DNA from: Pseudobdellovibrionaceae bacterium
GTDB lineage: Bacteria > Bdellovibrionota > Bdellovibrionia > Bdellovibrionales > Bdellovibrionaceae
Length of the DNA: 33,269 nt
Direction: 5' to 3'
NCBI GenBank assembly: GCA_947370945.1
Contig: CANBND010000004.1
Location: 1-33,269 of the forward strand
The position numbers were made by a program, and so were the translations under genes. Positions 16,070-24,050 of the stretch are shown one piece after another. Position 1 is the stretch's first letter; each line of letters opens with the position of its first letter. Below the pieces are notes generated by a model. It made no database searches and had not been told where the DNA came from. It was given only the letters and a program-made list of their open reading frames with translations.

Positions 16070-16577
16070 TTTTTTAATCAAGCCCCCACGTCGTACAGTT
16101 AAAGAAATTCCACTGGCACCAATCCTGGATTTGCTGACAGTGGTTATATTCTTTTTAATTTTATCGACGTCCTTTGAGGAAGTCAGACAAAATACAATAC
16201 CTCAGTCGCAATTAATCAAACCCGATTCTGCGGACACTGCTAAACCTGAAATACCTCTGAATCCAAAAGTTCTTTTGGCTGAATCCCAAAACAGTTACAA
16301 AATTGTTGTGACTTGGACCGGAGATCACCCTGGCAGCCTTTCTAAAAATGTGGCGAAAGACAATCAAGATTATAATAAAAATTTGTACCAGATGACCCAA
16401 GAACTTTTAGATCAATATATTCAAAAATTTCCAAACGAAAAAACAATTCAAATCGGTTTTGAATCTAAAATTTCTTTTCAAAATGTGATCACAATCTATG
16501 ATGCCGTCTACTCAAAGTTGAAAGATATTGTTCTTCTTTCAAATGTTGATTCTGATGCCATTTTAAGTTCGAGGTAA
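16062..16577 (+). CDS. TolR/ExbD-type protein, first copy (AglQ/AglS-like)
   Basis: A 171-residue protein with a short cytoplasmic N-terminus, one membrane helix (about 20-38), and a periplasmic domain. The helix carries Asp23 in P-I-L-D-L-L-T-V-V, the site of the proton-carrying Asp conserved in TolR and ExbD. The frame is open from 16041, but the ATG at 16062, overlapping the channel stop and preceded by AGAAAG, fits the family's N-terminus. It pairs with the channel subunit just upstream and is followed two bases later by a second member. Two different ExbD-like proteins with one channel protein is the Agl arrangement. Confidence 0.85.
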   Translation: MADFLIKPPRRTVKEIPLAPILDLLTVVIFFLILSTSFEEVRQNTIPQSQLIKPDSADTAKPEIPLNPKVLLAESQNSYKIVVTWTGDHPGSLSKNVAKDNQDYNKNLYQMTQELLDQYIQKFPNEKTIQIGFESKISFQNVITIYDAVYSKLKDIVLLSNVDSDAILSSR

Positions 16578-16579
16578 AA

Positions 16580-17068
16580 GTGAAATTTGGTAAAACTCAT
16601 CGACATGAGCCCCATGAACCACAGCTTGCTACAATGATCGATGTATTTTCGATTTTAATCATTTTCTTGATCGCGGGAACTGCTATGGATTCATCGATTC
16701 TGCAAATTCCATCAGATATCAAATTACCGGCAACAATATCAGATGATACGATTATCAATGCTCCGCAAATCACAATACAAGGTGAAACGATCTGGTTTTC
16801 AGTCACGAAACAAAAATACCCATTGAACTTATTCTCTGAGGCCAATATGGGCACTCAAGAATTTTTAGATTTAAAAAATGTGTTAACTCAAGCTCTGGCT
16901 GAAAACAGCAAACAAAGTAATGCCATTATCAAAAATGAGAGCGCAGATTATTTGAATCTGGTCGCTGAAAAATCAACGCCGTATAAAGATATTTTTTTAG
17001 TCGTGAAAAACTTAAAAGATATTGGATTTAAAAATATTGTCTTTGTAGGAACAGTTCAAAAAAAATAA
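16580..17068 (+). CDS. TolR/ExbD-type protein, second copy (AglS/AglQ-like)
   Basis: A 162-residue protein starting at GTG, with GAGG five bases upstream (16571-16574). A His-rich cytoplasmic start (H-R-H-E-P-H-E-P) leads to one membrane helix at about 19-36 with the conserved Asp21 in A-T-M-I-D-V-F-S-I-L, then a periplasmic domain of about 125 residues. It is clearly related to the preceding gene in layout but diverged in sequence, so the two are likely to be non-equivalent plug subunits of a single motor. It sits two bases after the first copy and one base before the next gene. Confidence 0.85.
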   Translation: MKFGKTHRHEPHEPQLATMIDVFSILIIFLIAGTAMDSSILQIPSDIKLPATISDDTIINAPQITIQGETIWFSVTKQKYPLNLFSEANMGTQEFLDLKNVLTQALAENSKQSNAIIKNESADYLNLVAEKSTPYKDIFLVVKNLKDIGFKNIVFVGTVQKK

Positions 17069-17069
17069 T

Positions 17070-18155
17070 ATGAATAGACTAACCACGCTGATTCTTTTAT
17101 TAGTTATTTTTAGCTCAAGTGTTGGTCGCGCGATCGATTTTTCAAGCTTAGAAAGCCACTTGAAAAATTTTGAACTGATGAGTGCCCGTGAAGAAATTAA
17201 AAAAATATCACAGGAAAAACTCAACATCAAAGATTGGCAACAGGTCCGTAGTTTACTGCATTCACATCCCAGTGTAGGTTGGGACATACTGCTTTTTTGG
17301 GATACAATGGCGCCGCTGAGCGAATCTAAAATTGATTCTTTGATTAAATCAGCGGATCAGCAATCTCTTGAAGGCCATTTTTTAGAGGCCGCCTTCAAAT
17401 ATCAAAGCGTGATTAAGAAAATTCAATCCAAAAAGAACTGGGTTCAGGGGCCTAATTACCAGCTTTATTTAACATTGATGCATTCTTTAGGGCGAGCATT
17501 ATATGGGGCTCGATTATTTAATGAAGCCTTTATGGTCTATCGAAAAATCCCTTCCAATTACATTTATTACAAGCAAGTTCAGTTTGAAATCATGTGGACA
17601 ACTTTTCGAAGCCAAAAATATGAATTAACTTTGGGGTCCTTAGCCACTCAGTCTTCAGGTTTCTTTTCTACATTTTTAGAACCTGAAGCTTACATTGTGC
17701 AATATTACGTCTATCGAAAAATATGTCGCCAGGACGAGAGCAATCTTATTGTTAAAAATATTAATGATTATTTTGATAAATTGAAAAAAAATGAAATTTC
17801 ATTGGATTTGTGGCTTAAAAAAGACGTCGAGACTTTATTATACAATCAGATTCTGAGCCTTGCTAAAAACAATCAACAAGAAAAAAATAACGAATATATC
17901 AGTTTACAAAATACAATGGAGCTTCGACGAAAAGCAGATCTAAAAAGACTGCTTGATCAAATGGAACTTGTCAGCGCCCATGTCAATCTGGTCCAAGTGA
18001 AAAAAACGAACGAACTCCGCAGTAATAAAAAGCTATTGATCGCTAATGAATATATCAAAAGAAAAGATCTTGAAACTTGGGATGTCGACGACAACGAAGT
18101 TTGGTCAGACGAATTGGGTCGCCATGTTTTCAAAGGTAAAAATTTATGTCGATAA
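17070..18155 (+). CDS. Periplasmic Glt-like protein with helical repeats
   Basis: A 361-residue exported protein (signal peptide about 1-21, ending V-G-R-A). The body is helical and TPR-like; A-L-Y-G-A-R-L-F-N-E-A-F-M-V-Y-R-K-I-P (about 145-165) is a typical helix pair. The C-terminus is distinctive: L-E-T-W-D-V-D-D-N-E-V-W-S-D-E-L-G then a final C-R. I have the impression that a W/D-E/C-terminal Cys ending recurs in Glt-cluster proteins of related bacteria, but I cannot name the exact orthologue (GltD/GltE-type). In the operon it lies between the ExbD-like genes and a large TPR gene. A role as periplasmic linker between motor and outer membrane is inferred. Confidence 0.7.
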   Translation: MNRLTTLILLLVIFSSSVGRAIDFSSLESHLKNFELMSAREEIKKISQEKLNIKDWQQVRSLLHSHPSVGWDILLFWDTMAPLSESKIDSLIKSADQQSLEGHFLEAAFKYQSVIKKIQSKKNWVQGPNYQLYLTLMHSLGRALYGARLFNEAFMVYRKIPSNYIYYKQVQFEIMWTTFRSQKYELTLGSLATQSSGFFSTFLEPEAYIVQYYVYRKICRQDESNLIVKNINDYFDKLKKNEISLDLWLKKDVETLLYNQILSLAKNNQQEKNNEYISLQNTMELRRKADLKRLLDQMELVSAHVNLVQVKKTNELRSNKKLLIANEYIKRKDLETWDVDDNEVWSDELGRHVFKGKNLCR

Positions 18156-21100
18156 CACGTGGATTCAAAATGAAAAGTGTTTTCTTGGCCATCAGCCTGT
18201 TTCTATCAACAACAGTCTATTCTGCTGTTGAAAACTCATTCAAAGTCAGCACGCGACCTGAAGATGAACTGGCTCAGAAAAATAAGAAAAAAGATGAGAA
18301 AGTGGATCAGGTTTCAAAATACAAGCCCAAAGCAAAAAAAATTGAAATTGCAGTTGAACAAATCGAGACTCCTGAAGACCTAAAAAATAAACTTGATAAC
18401 TACTTGATCATTCTGAACAAAGAAAAAAAAGAAGACAAAAAAAGGATGATCAAGCTGAATAGCTTAGTCGTTCGTTTACAATTGGCCAGATCTTTACGTA
18501 TCAAATCAGGCGGAAAACAGTTATTAGTTGAAGAGAAAAAAATTCTTGAAGATTCAATTCAAGTTGCAGATGAGCTTTTAGCTGATACGTCTCTAGAGAC
18601 TCCTAAAAAAGCCTATGTCCTCTATTTAAAAGGTATGGCCTATCTGGATCTCAACGAAAAAGAAAAATCCAGATCCATGCTGTTGAAATCGATTGAACTT
18701 GATCCAAATTCTAAGTTTAGCATTGGAACAAGTATTTATTTAGCGGATGTTTTATTTGATGAGCAAAAATTAGAAAAATCCTTAAAAGAATTTAATCGAT
18801 TTTATTCAAAAATGAATGAAGCTGAAAAAGAACTCGTCGATTATAAAATAGCCTGGATTTATTTAAATCAATCCAAATTGGACCAGGCGCAAAGTATGTT
18901 CGAGAAAATTTATATACAAACAAAATCAGCCAATATGCTCAATGATGCTGTTCAGTCATTGGCCATTGTCGTCGGTGAAAATAAAGATCAAATGCGAGCT
19001 CTGAATTCACTTGAAAAAATATTTAGTCGAATTGATCCCAAGGATACAAGCGACAGAAAATTAAAATTGCTCTGGGCTGTATTTAACACTTTTCAAAGTA
19101 ATATCAATCGACAGCATGATAAAATCACTGAAAAATTGCTCGCAAGCATATTGAAAACAGAAGATAAAATTAAAATTTGGCTGGCTGAATTAAAGGATGC
19201 TCGTTACGTTGATAATCATAAAATGCAAATTTATTATTATAATGAAATCATAAAAAATATTGAAATTAAAGAGGGTCGATTTCCTGAAAACTTAGTGACT
19301 TATCAAGAAGAAGTTGAATATGAAAGTGAATTTATCATTTCCTATTATCTTCAATCCTATACTAAAAAAAGAACACCTGAAAGTCTCACTGTTTTAAAGC
19401 AAGCCTTGATGAATCACCTTCAGTTTAAAGACTCTAAAAAAATCAATGATGTTCAGCTCTTGTTACTCGATTTACTCAGCGAAGGCACTGACAAAAATGA
19501 ACTTTTAAGTTCCTGCGATGAAATGTTAAAATCCACTTTGGAGCCTCGTATTCAAGAAAAAGTGCTTTTGTATAAATTAGATGCTCTTGAATCGCTCTAT
19601 CGAACAGATCAGCAAAAATACTCTGATTTATATAAACAAACCTTTGAACAATTTCTTCCACAGACAAGTTTTCCGAACTGGGATACTGTGGCCAATAAAT
19701 ATGTCGGTTTTTTAGTAAATCTGAAAGATTTCGGCGCAGCTTTAGAAGTCTTAAAAACAATTTATGAAAAAAACAATTCAGAAGCCATTTTAGAAAAACT
19801 AGCAACAGTATTTTTTGAACTCGATCAGTGTTCAGAAATAATTGAATCTAAAAATTATCCATTTTCATCATCAAAAAGTACAAAAATCAGTGACTTCAAG
19901 CGCGAGTGTAATTTGAAAATGGCATCCAAAGCTAAAGAGTCGCCCGAGCAATTTGGAAATTACGAAAATCATATCAAAAGTTTTATTAAATCTTCGGACG
20001 GGGATAAAAAAATATCAGGAATGTTAGACTACCTTGCCACACTTGAAAAAAAAAATCAGCTTGAAAAAATTTATCAGTCATTAACGACGGATTTTAATGC
20101 AGATCGGTTTAATCCAAAAGTTGTTCCATTTACTTTTAAAATTTCGGTCCTGCTTGAAAATATTGCTCAATGGGACCGCGTCTTTAAATTAACTGATCAA
20201 TGTTTTGATCTTAAAACTTGTGCTGAATTAAACAGAGCCAAAGCTAACGCAGTCTTTGTACAAAGTGCAAAGTTTGATGCAAAAAAATTAAGTGATTTGG
20301 CTCCTGATCAATTGAAATATTATGAAGGATTTTTATCTGTTTTAGAGCCTTCTCAGTTTATTGAGTATAAATCAAAAACATCGAACATTTCAGCGCTCGA
20401 TAAAGGTCTGCTTGAATTGTCATTGAAATTAGATCAGAGGGATCTTAAAACGAAAGAAAATAAAGCGTTGTTGAAAAAGTTCGGTTTAACTGATGATAGT
20501 GTCTCGCTTTCCTTTACAGAAACAGACACTTATAAAATTTTAAAATCAATTAATTGGAATAAACCTGGTCGCAAATCAGAAGCTGACATTGCGAAAAGTG
20601 TAGAAAAAGTTCAGAAAACAAGAAAGACGTTTGCGAATGATCTTAAAAAATTAAAATACGATCAAATTGATTTGCTTTTAAATGAACTTATTATTGCCGA
20701 ACGAAATTGTTCACAGATGATTCTATCTTCTGATATTCCAGCAGGCCTGAATGAAGCTCAGAAAAATGAATATCTGAGCTCACTCAAGGGAATTGCAGCT
20801 GAATTCGACAAAAATGTGATTGATTATGAAAAAGCAAAAGTTTCGGTGAATGAAAAAATGAAAAGCTTGAAGAATCAAAATGAAGCTGCCAATTTTAAAA
20901 GGCCCAAAACAATTCAAGCTTGGTTTGGGCAAAAAGTAAAAGCAAAATATTTTTCACTCGTTGCCAATCAAGTGAGCTTAAAACAATATAAATCCGCAGT
21001 GCTGTTGGCAGATTTGTATAGGTCACAAAAACTGATCACAGATGCTGATTATTTTCTGATGCGATCAGGAGTCTTTTTAATTTCGAACAGTTCAAATGCA

Positions 21101-21175
21101 ATGCGTGATTTTGTCTATCAAGAACTCAAATCAGAAAAACAAGAAGGAGTCATTCAAGTATGGAAAAAGCTGTAA
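18146..21175 (+). CDS. Large periplasmic TPR protein (GltD/GltE-like)
   Basis: A 1009-residue exported protein of mostly alpha-helical repeats. After a signal sequence (F-L-A-I-S-L-F-L-S-T-T-V-Y-S-A) comes a Lys-rich stretch. TPR units are clear around 150-240 (A-Y-V-L-Y-L-K-G-M-A-Y-L-D-L-N-E-K and I-S-L-A-D-V-L-F-type helices). Further helical repeats run to near the end, which has W-F-G-Q-K-V-K-A-K-Y-F. Start choice is open: the ATG at 18146 overlaps the previous gene by 10 bases and has AAAGG 9 bases before it, while the ATG at 18170 gives a tighter signal peptide. It is likely a scaffold that joins inner-membrane motor and outer-membrane parts, by analogy with the long TPR proteins of Myxococcus Glt clusters. 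Confidence 0.78.
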   Translation: MSITRGFKMKSVFLAISLFLSTTVYSAVENSFKVSTRPEDELAQKNKKKDEKVDQVSKYKPKAKKIEIAVEQIETPEDLKNKLDNYLIILNKEKKEDKKRMIKLNSLVVRLQLARSLRIKSGGKQLLVEEKKILEDSIQVADELLADTSLETPKKAYVLYLKGMAYLDLNEKEKSRSMLLKSIELDPNSKFSIGTSIYLADVLFDEQKLEKSLKEFNRFYSKMNEAEKELVDYKIAWIYLNQSKLDQAQSMFEKIYIQTKSANMLNDAVQSLAIVVGENKDQMRALNSLEKIFSRIDPKDTSDRKLKLLWAVFNTFQSNINRQHDKITEKLLASILKTEDKIKIWLAELKDARYVDNHKMQIYYYNEIIKNIEIKEGRFPENLVTYQEEVEYESEFIISYYLQSYTKKRTPESLTVLKQALMNHLQFKDSKKINDVQLLLLDLLSEGTDKNELLSSCDEMLKSTLEPRIQEKVLLYKLDALESLYRTDQQKYSDLYKQTFEQFLPQTSFPNWDTVANKYVGFLVNLKDFGAALEVLKTIYEKNNSEAILEKLATVFFELDQCSEIIESKNYPFSSSKSTKISDFKRECNLKMASKAKESPEQFGNYENHIKSFIKSSDGDKKISGMLDYLATLEKKNQLEKIYQSLTTDFNADRFNPKVVPFTFKISVLLENIAQWDRVFKLTDQCFDLKTCAELNRAKANAVFVQSAKFDAKKLSDLAPDQLKYYEGFLSVLEPSQFIEYKSKTSNISALDKGLLELSLKLDQRDLKTKENKALLKKFGLTDDSVSLSFTETDTYKILKSINWNKPGRKSEADIAKSVEKVQKTRKTFANDLKKLKYDQIDLLLNELIIAERNCSQMILSSDIPAGLNEAQKNEYLSSLKGIAAEFDKNVIDYEKAKVSVNEKMKSLKNQNEAANFKRPKTIQAWFGQKVKAKYFSLVANQVSLKQYKSAVLLADLYRSQKLITDADYFLMRSGVFLISNSSNAMRDFVYQELKSEKQEGVIQVWKKL

Positions 21176-21408
21176 TCCTTGGAATAGTTTCTCTATTTGT
21201 TTGTATTTCATCTTCGTATGCGCAAAAATCTAAGGGGAATGTATTAGATTTTAACGCGAGCGTTATTGAGGGTGAATTGAAAAGACCACAATTGTTTTTA
21301 GAACTTGGTACAGATATTAAAGATTATAGTTCAGTTTTACTTCAACGAGATGATTTTAACGACTTTCATGCGCTTGATATGAAACATAGACTTAAATTTA
21401 TCGAGTAA
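21160..21408 (+). CDS. Small exported protein of the Glt/Agl-like operon
   Basis: An 82-residue protein with a signal peptide (M-E-K-A-V-I-L-G ... S-S-Y-A-Q, cleavage near 21). The mature part is only about 60 residues: V-L-D-F-N-A-S-V-I-E-G-E-L-K-R-P-Q-L-F then R-D-D-F-N-D-F-H. The V-I-E-G-E-x-K-x-P pattern seems to me characteristic of small proteins in such clusters, but I cannot cite a named family. AAGGAG lies 10 bases before the ATG, inside the previous gene, which it overlaps by 16 bases. Tight coupling on both sides supports a structural or stoichiometric role in the complex. Confidence 0.68.
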   Translation: MEKAVILGIVSLFVCISSSYAQKSKGNVLDFNASVIEGELKRPQLFLELGTDIKDYSSVLLQRDDFNDFHALDMKHRLKFIE

Positions 21409-21414
21409 TTAGAT

Positions 21415-23151
21415 ATGTTAAAAAAATTAAGAATATCAAAATCAAAATTAGAAATTTTAAATATCTATCCCAATTCTCCATTGGTATTGATAGGTCGTTC
21501 GCCCTTATGTGATGAAATTTTACGAGCACCTGGCATACAGCCTGTCCATTTTCTGCTGGAATGGCTCGGAGAAGGAGAATTTAATCCTTCTTCAGGTGAA
21601 TGGACTATCTATGATGTTTCAAAGTTGAATCATCATACTGAAAATCAGTCTTCATCATCAGCTCTGTCAGATGGAATTTTATTAACTGAACAGTCACAGA
21701 CGATTGGTGACTTTCAGTTTTCCTGGTATGAAGATCGTATTGCCGAAGTTCAATTGGATAAAGGGTTACTGTCAGAGAACCTTATGAGATCATCGTACTC
21801 GGATGAACCTGCCATTAAAAATAACCCAAAATTAGCTTTAGAAATTGTAAAAGTGAATAGAAATGATAATTTTGTTACAGATATTGATCATGTCTTTTTA
21901 GGCGATTCCTGTTTGATTCGAACTGCAATTTCGCCTGAAATTAGAATTCATTGGAAACTTCAAAGTCAAAATGTGAATTTATCCTTTTTGAAAGAACCTG
22001 AATCAAGTTATACCATTAAAGGCGAGCAGATCGATCTTAAAAATTCACCTGTTGAAATGAATAATGTTTACAGGATCTTTTTTCAAGAATCTGAATATTA
22101 TTTCAGGCTCGTTCACCGTATTCAAATCCCTGCAGTTCCTTTGGAAATTTTTAAAGATCATTTTTTTAAATTACTCGCTTCAATTTTTGTCATTTCGATT
22201 CTGCTATTTTGGGTGATTTATAGTTTTGTTTCGCTCCAAGTGATCGACAACAAATCTGAAGAGCCACGAATTGTTAAATTAAAAACTATCGATTTAAAAC
22301 CAGCACCTCCGCCGGCACCTCCAGCTGCGATTGAAAAACCCCAAGAGGTTACCTCTGAAGTTCAGGTTCCGCAAAACACGAATAAGGTCGAAGAAAAACA
22401 GCAACCTCAACCAGAAAATAAACCAGTTCCTAAAACTGTTAAAAATATCCATGCTCCTAAAGCACCTGCCAAGGAAAAGAATGTCGGTAGTTTGGGTCTA
22501 TTGGCAAAGTTAAAAAAATCGCAAACGAATGACAATAGCAACTCTCAAGCTCTGGCGAAAACTTTGAATGATAACGTTGCCGCCTCACAAAATACAGGTG
22601 GCGTTTTATTAAAAACGTCTAAAGAAGCTTCGCTTGATGCGAACTCATTAAAAAGTAAAACGAATAATTCAAATGACCTTGAATCAGCTTCAACGAATCT
22701 CAATGGCTCAAAAGAATTAACTGATGGAAATAACAAAGCCTTAGTTTCTGATAAGGGTGTCGATTCAAGCCAGTTTAGTGCTTCTCAGGGGCAACAAAAT
22801 GGAAAAAGAGATTTTTCAGAGGGAAATAAACTAGGTCAAGATGGAGAAAGCGTTTCAGGTGGTCTGACAAAACAGCAAGTCAGTGACAGTATTGCTGAAC
22901 ACCGTCGCGAAATAAGAACGTGTTTTGAGTCAGCGCTTTCTGTCAGAAATAATTTAAATGGAGTTGTTTCTTATCAATGGAGTATTTCGGCGGATGGAAG
23001 TGTAACTTCAATTAAAATTAAATCGTCAGAAACAGGCAGTAATTTGTTAGAAAGTTGCGTTATGCAAGTGATCCGAGAAATTAAATTTCCAAAAGCTGCG
23101 AATGGGCAAAGTACAGTTGTTATTTATCCGTTTGTATTCAAGAAAACTTAG
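21415..23151 (+). CDS. FHA-like, single-TM protein with AgmX/TonB-like C-terminal domain (GltG/GltJ-like)
   Basis: A 578-residue inner-membrane protein. Residues about 1-115 and possibly 140-235 form FHA-like beta domains (L-V-L-I-G-R-S-P-L-C-D-E near 22-36). A membrane helix follows at about 247-272 (L-L-A-S-I-F-V-I-S-I-L-L-F-W-V-I-Y). Then comes a long Pro/Lys/Gln-rich and Ser/Asn-rich spacer (about 290-470) able to span the periplasm. The C-terminal ~95 residues match the AgmX/PglI-type TonB-like tail: E-H-R-R-E-I-R-T-C-F-E-S-A-L, then G-S-V-T-S-I-K-I and a paired Cys. This plan is that of GltG/GltJ in Myxococcus, which link the cytoplasm to the motor. It is the last gene of the operon; its TAG stop lies in the 66-bp palindromic element. 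Confidence 0.82.
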   Translation: MLKKLRISKSKLEILNIYPNSPLVLIGRSPLCDEILRAPGIQPVHFLLEWLGEGEFNPSSGEWTIYDVSKLNHHTENQSSSSALSDGILLTEQSQTIGDFQFSWYEDRIAEVQLDKGLLSENLMRSSYSDEPAIKNNPKLALEIVKVNRNDNFVTDIDHVFLGDSCLIRTAISPEIRIHWKLQSQNVNLSFLKEPESSYTIKGEQIDLKNSPVEMNNVYRIFFQESEYYFRLVHRIQIPAVPLEIFKDHFFKLLASIFVISILLFWVIYSFVSLQVIDNKSEEPRIVKLKTIDLKPAPPPAPPAAIEKPQEVTSEVQVPQNTNKVEEKQQPQPENKPVPKTVKNIHAPKAPAKEKNVGSLGLLAKLKKSQTNDNSNSQALAKTLNDNVAASQNTGGVLLKTSKEASLDANSLKSKTNNSNDLESASTNLNGSKELTDGNNKALVSDKGVDSSQFSASQGQQNGKRDFSEGNKLGQDGESVSGGLTKQQVSDSIAEHRREIRTCFESALSVRNNLNGVVSYQWSISADGSVTSIKIKSSETGSNLLESCVMQVIREIKFPKAANGQSTVVIYPFVFKKT

Positions 23152-23214
23152 AAACTGACCCGCTTTTAAAGAGGATTTTTGCTTTTAAGGAGCATTAGAT
23201 GGGGTCAGTTTCTA
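23149..23214. repeat. 66-bp palindromic element with perfect 13-bp ends
   Basis: TAGAAACTGACCC (23149-23161) and GGGTCAGTTTCTA (23202-23214) are perfect inverted repeats 40 bases apart. Inside are two direct copies of GCTTTTAA(A/G)GAG-like sequence (about 23162 and 23181). The GGGTCAG-type ends recall the short palindromes mobilised by REP-associated tyrosine transposases (IS200-like), so this may be a solo REP/MITE-type element. It begins with the TAG stop of the preceding gene. The other explanation, a terminator, is weak because no T run follows the second arm. No second copy is in this window. Confidence 0.6.
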
Positions 23215-23259
23215 GGTGATTCGGCAAGAATTTTGAGTCAAAGAATTGATGAGCTGTGG

Positions 23260-23949
23260 TTAAGCTGATTTAGTTTCCGCATTAAGAACCTGATCTTCGT
23301 GAATAACGTGTTTAAGCAGCTGAAAGTGTTCAATTTGAATAGGTTCTGGTATGTCTTTATAGCGTTCAGATTCGCGAACCAAAGAATTAAAATGATTTGT
23401 CATAGATTTTAATTCTGCTGTTAAGGCCACGATTTCAAATATCGAAAGCATCGTTGGCTGGTCGGCTTCATAGATTTTCTGCCAAAAATGGATATTTTCA
23501 AAATTGTTATTTAGATCTGATTTTTGCATTGAAGAATTTTTTTCAGATTGAATTTGTTCAATCTGATCATTAAATCCGACCTCGGTTTGAGAAATTAAAT
23601 CGTATATTTTTTTAAGTCCGAGCATTAATTTTTGAAAGTTTTCGTTTGCAGCCAGGTCGAGCTCTGAAATTTCTTTGTAGTTCAATTTAATTTCTTGAAT
23701 AATTTTTTGGTCAAGTCCATTGGCTTGTAAAAATTGGTTTGATTTTTGGCGAAAATTTCGTTTGATATTCATTCTGAGTAATGAAATTTGGGCCTGCATT
23801 TTAGTAATATTTTGCTTTTTTTGAAAAATATAAATCATCGTGGCGACGTGTTTTAACGACCAGACGATTAAGATCAGGATAAACAACTGATTATAAATTT
23901 GACTGATTTCTGTAAATGCATCCACATTTAGTTTTCGGCAGTTCGCCAT
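23260..23949 (-). CDS. Unknown single-TM coiled-coil protein
   Basis: A protein of about 229 residues that I do not recognise. A short N-terminus leads to one hydrophobic segment at about 20-42 (L-F-I-L-I-L-I-V-W-S-L), then a basic stretch and a long Gln/Lys/Glu-rich helical region likely to form coiled coil (about 45-190). No catalytic motif is visible. The frame extends to a GTG at 23982, but this start lies in the loop of an inverted repeat next to the argS promoter and lacks a ribosome site, so I prefer the ATG at 23949 with a weak AGG upstream. It is divergent from argS, convergent with the motor operon, and separated from it by the palindromic element. Confidence 0.62.
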   Translation of the reverse strand: MANCRKLNVDAFTEISQIYNQLFILILIVWSLKHVATMIYIFQKKQNITKMQAQISLLRMNIKRNFRQKSNQFLQANGLDQKIIQEIKLNYKEISELDLAANENFQKLMLGLKKIYDLISQTEVGFNDQIEQIQSEKNSSMQKSDLNNNFENIHFWQKIYEADQPTMLSIFEIVALTAELKSMTNHFNSLVRESERYKDIPEPIQIEHFQLLKHVIHEDQVLNAETKSA

Positions 23950-23963
23950 TAAATCTGAATGGC

Positions 23964-23995
23964 CTGTTTCAAAATAGGACACTTTTTTGAAACAG
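23964..23995. promoter_or_regulatory. Inverted repeat CTGTTTCAAAA/TTTTGAAACAG upstream of argS, possible operator
   Basis: Perfect 11-bp arms (23964-23974 and 23985-23995) flank a 10-base centre. The repeat lies between the divergent 23260 gene and argS, about 25 bases before the TATAAT of argS. A shared half-site TGTTTCA occurs at 6629-6643. A dimeric regulator acting on one or both divergent genes is one reading. A hairpin at the start of the minus-strand message is another. Confidence 0.42.
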
Positions 23996-24020
23996 TTCTG
24001 AATCAGGTTGATGAGTTGCG

Positions 24021-24026
24021 TATAAT
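24021..24026 (+). promoter_or_regulatory. Probable -10 box of argS promoter
   Basis: A perfect TATAAT lies 24 bases before the argS ATG. The -35 region (about 23997-24003) is poor, with only a TTCTGAATC stretch. The predicted leader is about 18 bases, A-rich and without a ribosome site. Confidence 0.45.
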
Positions 24027-24050
24027 CCTATTTTGTGACATAAAAATGAA

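Noticed and set aside
15434-17068. Canonical tolQ-tolR of the Tol-Pal system
   Set aside because: There are two different ExbD-like genes and no tolA, tolB or pal; the neighbours are TPR and FHA/TonB-tail proteins as in Agl/Glt systems.
23149-23214. Intrinsic terminator of the motor operon
   Set aside because: The loop is 40 bases and no T run follows the second arm, so a palindromic mobile element fits better, though termination is not excluded.
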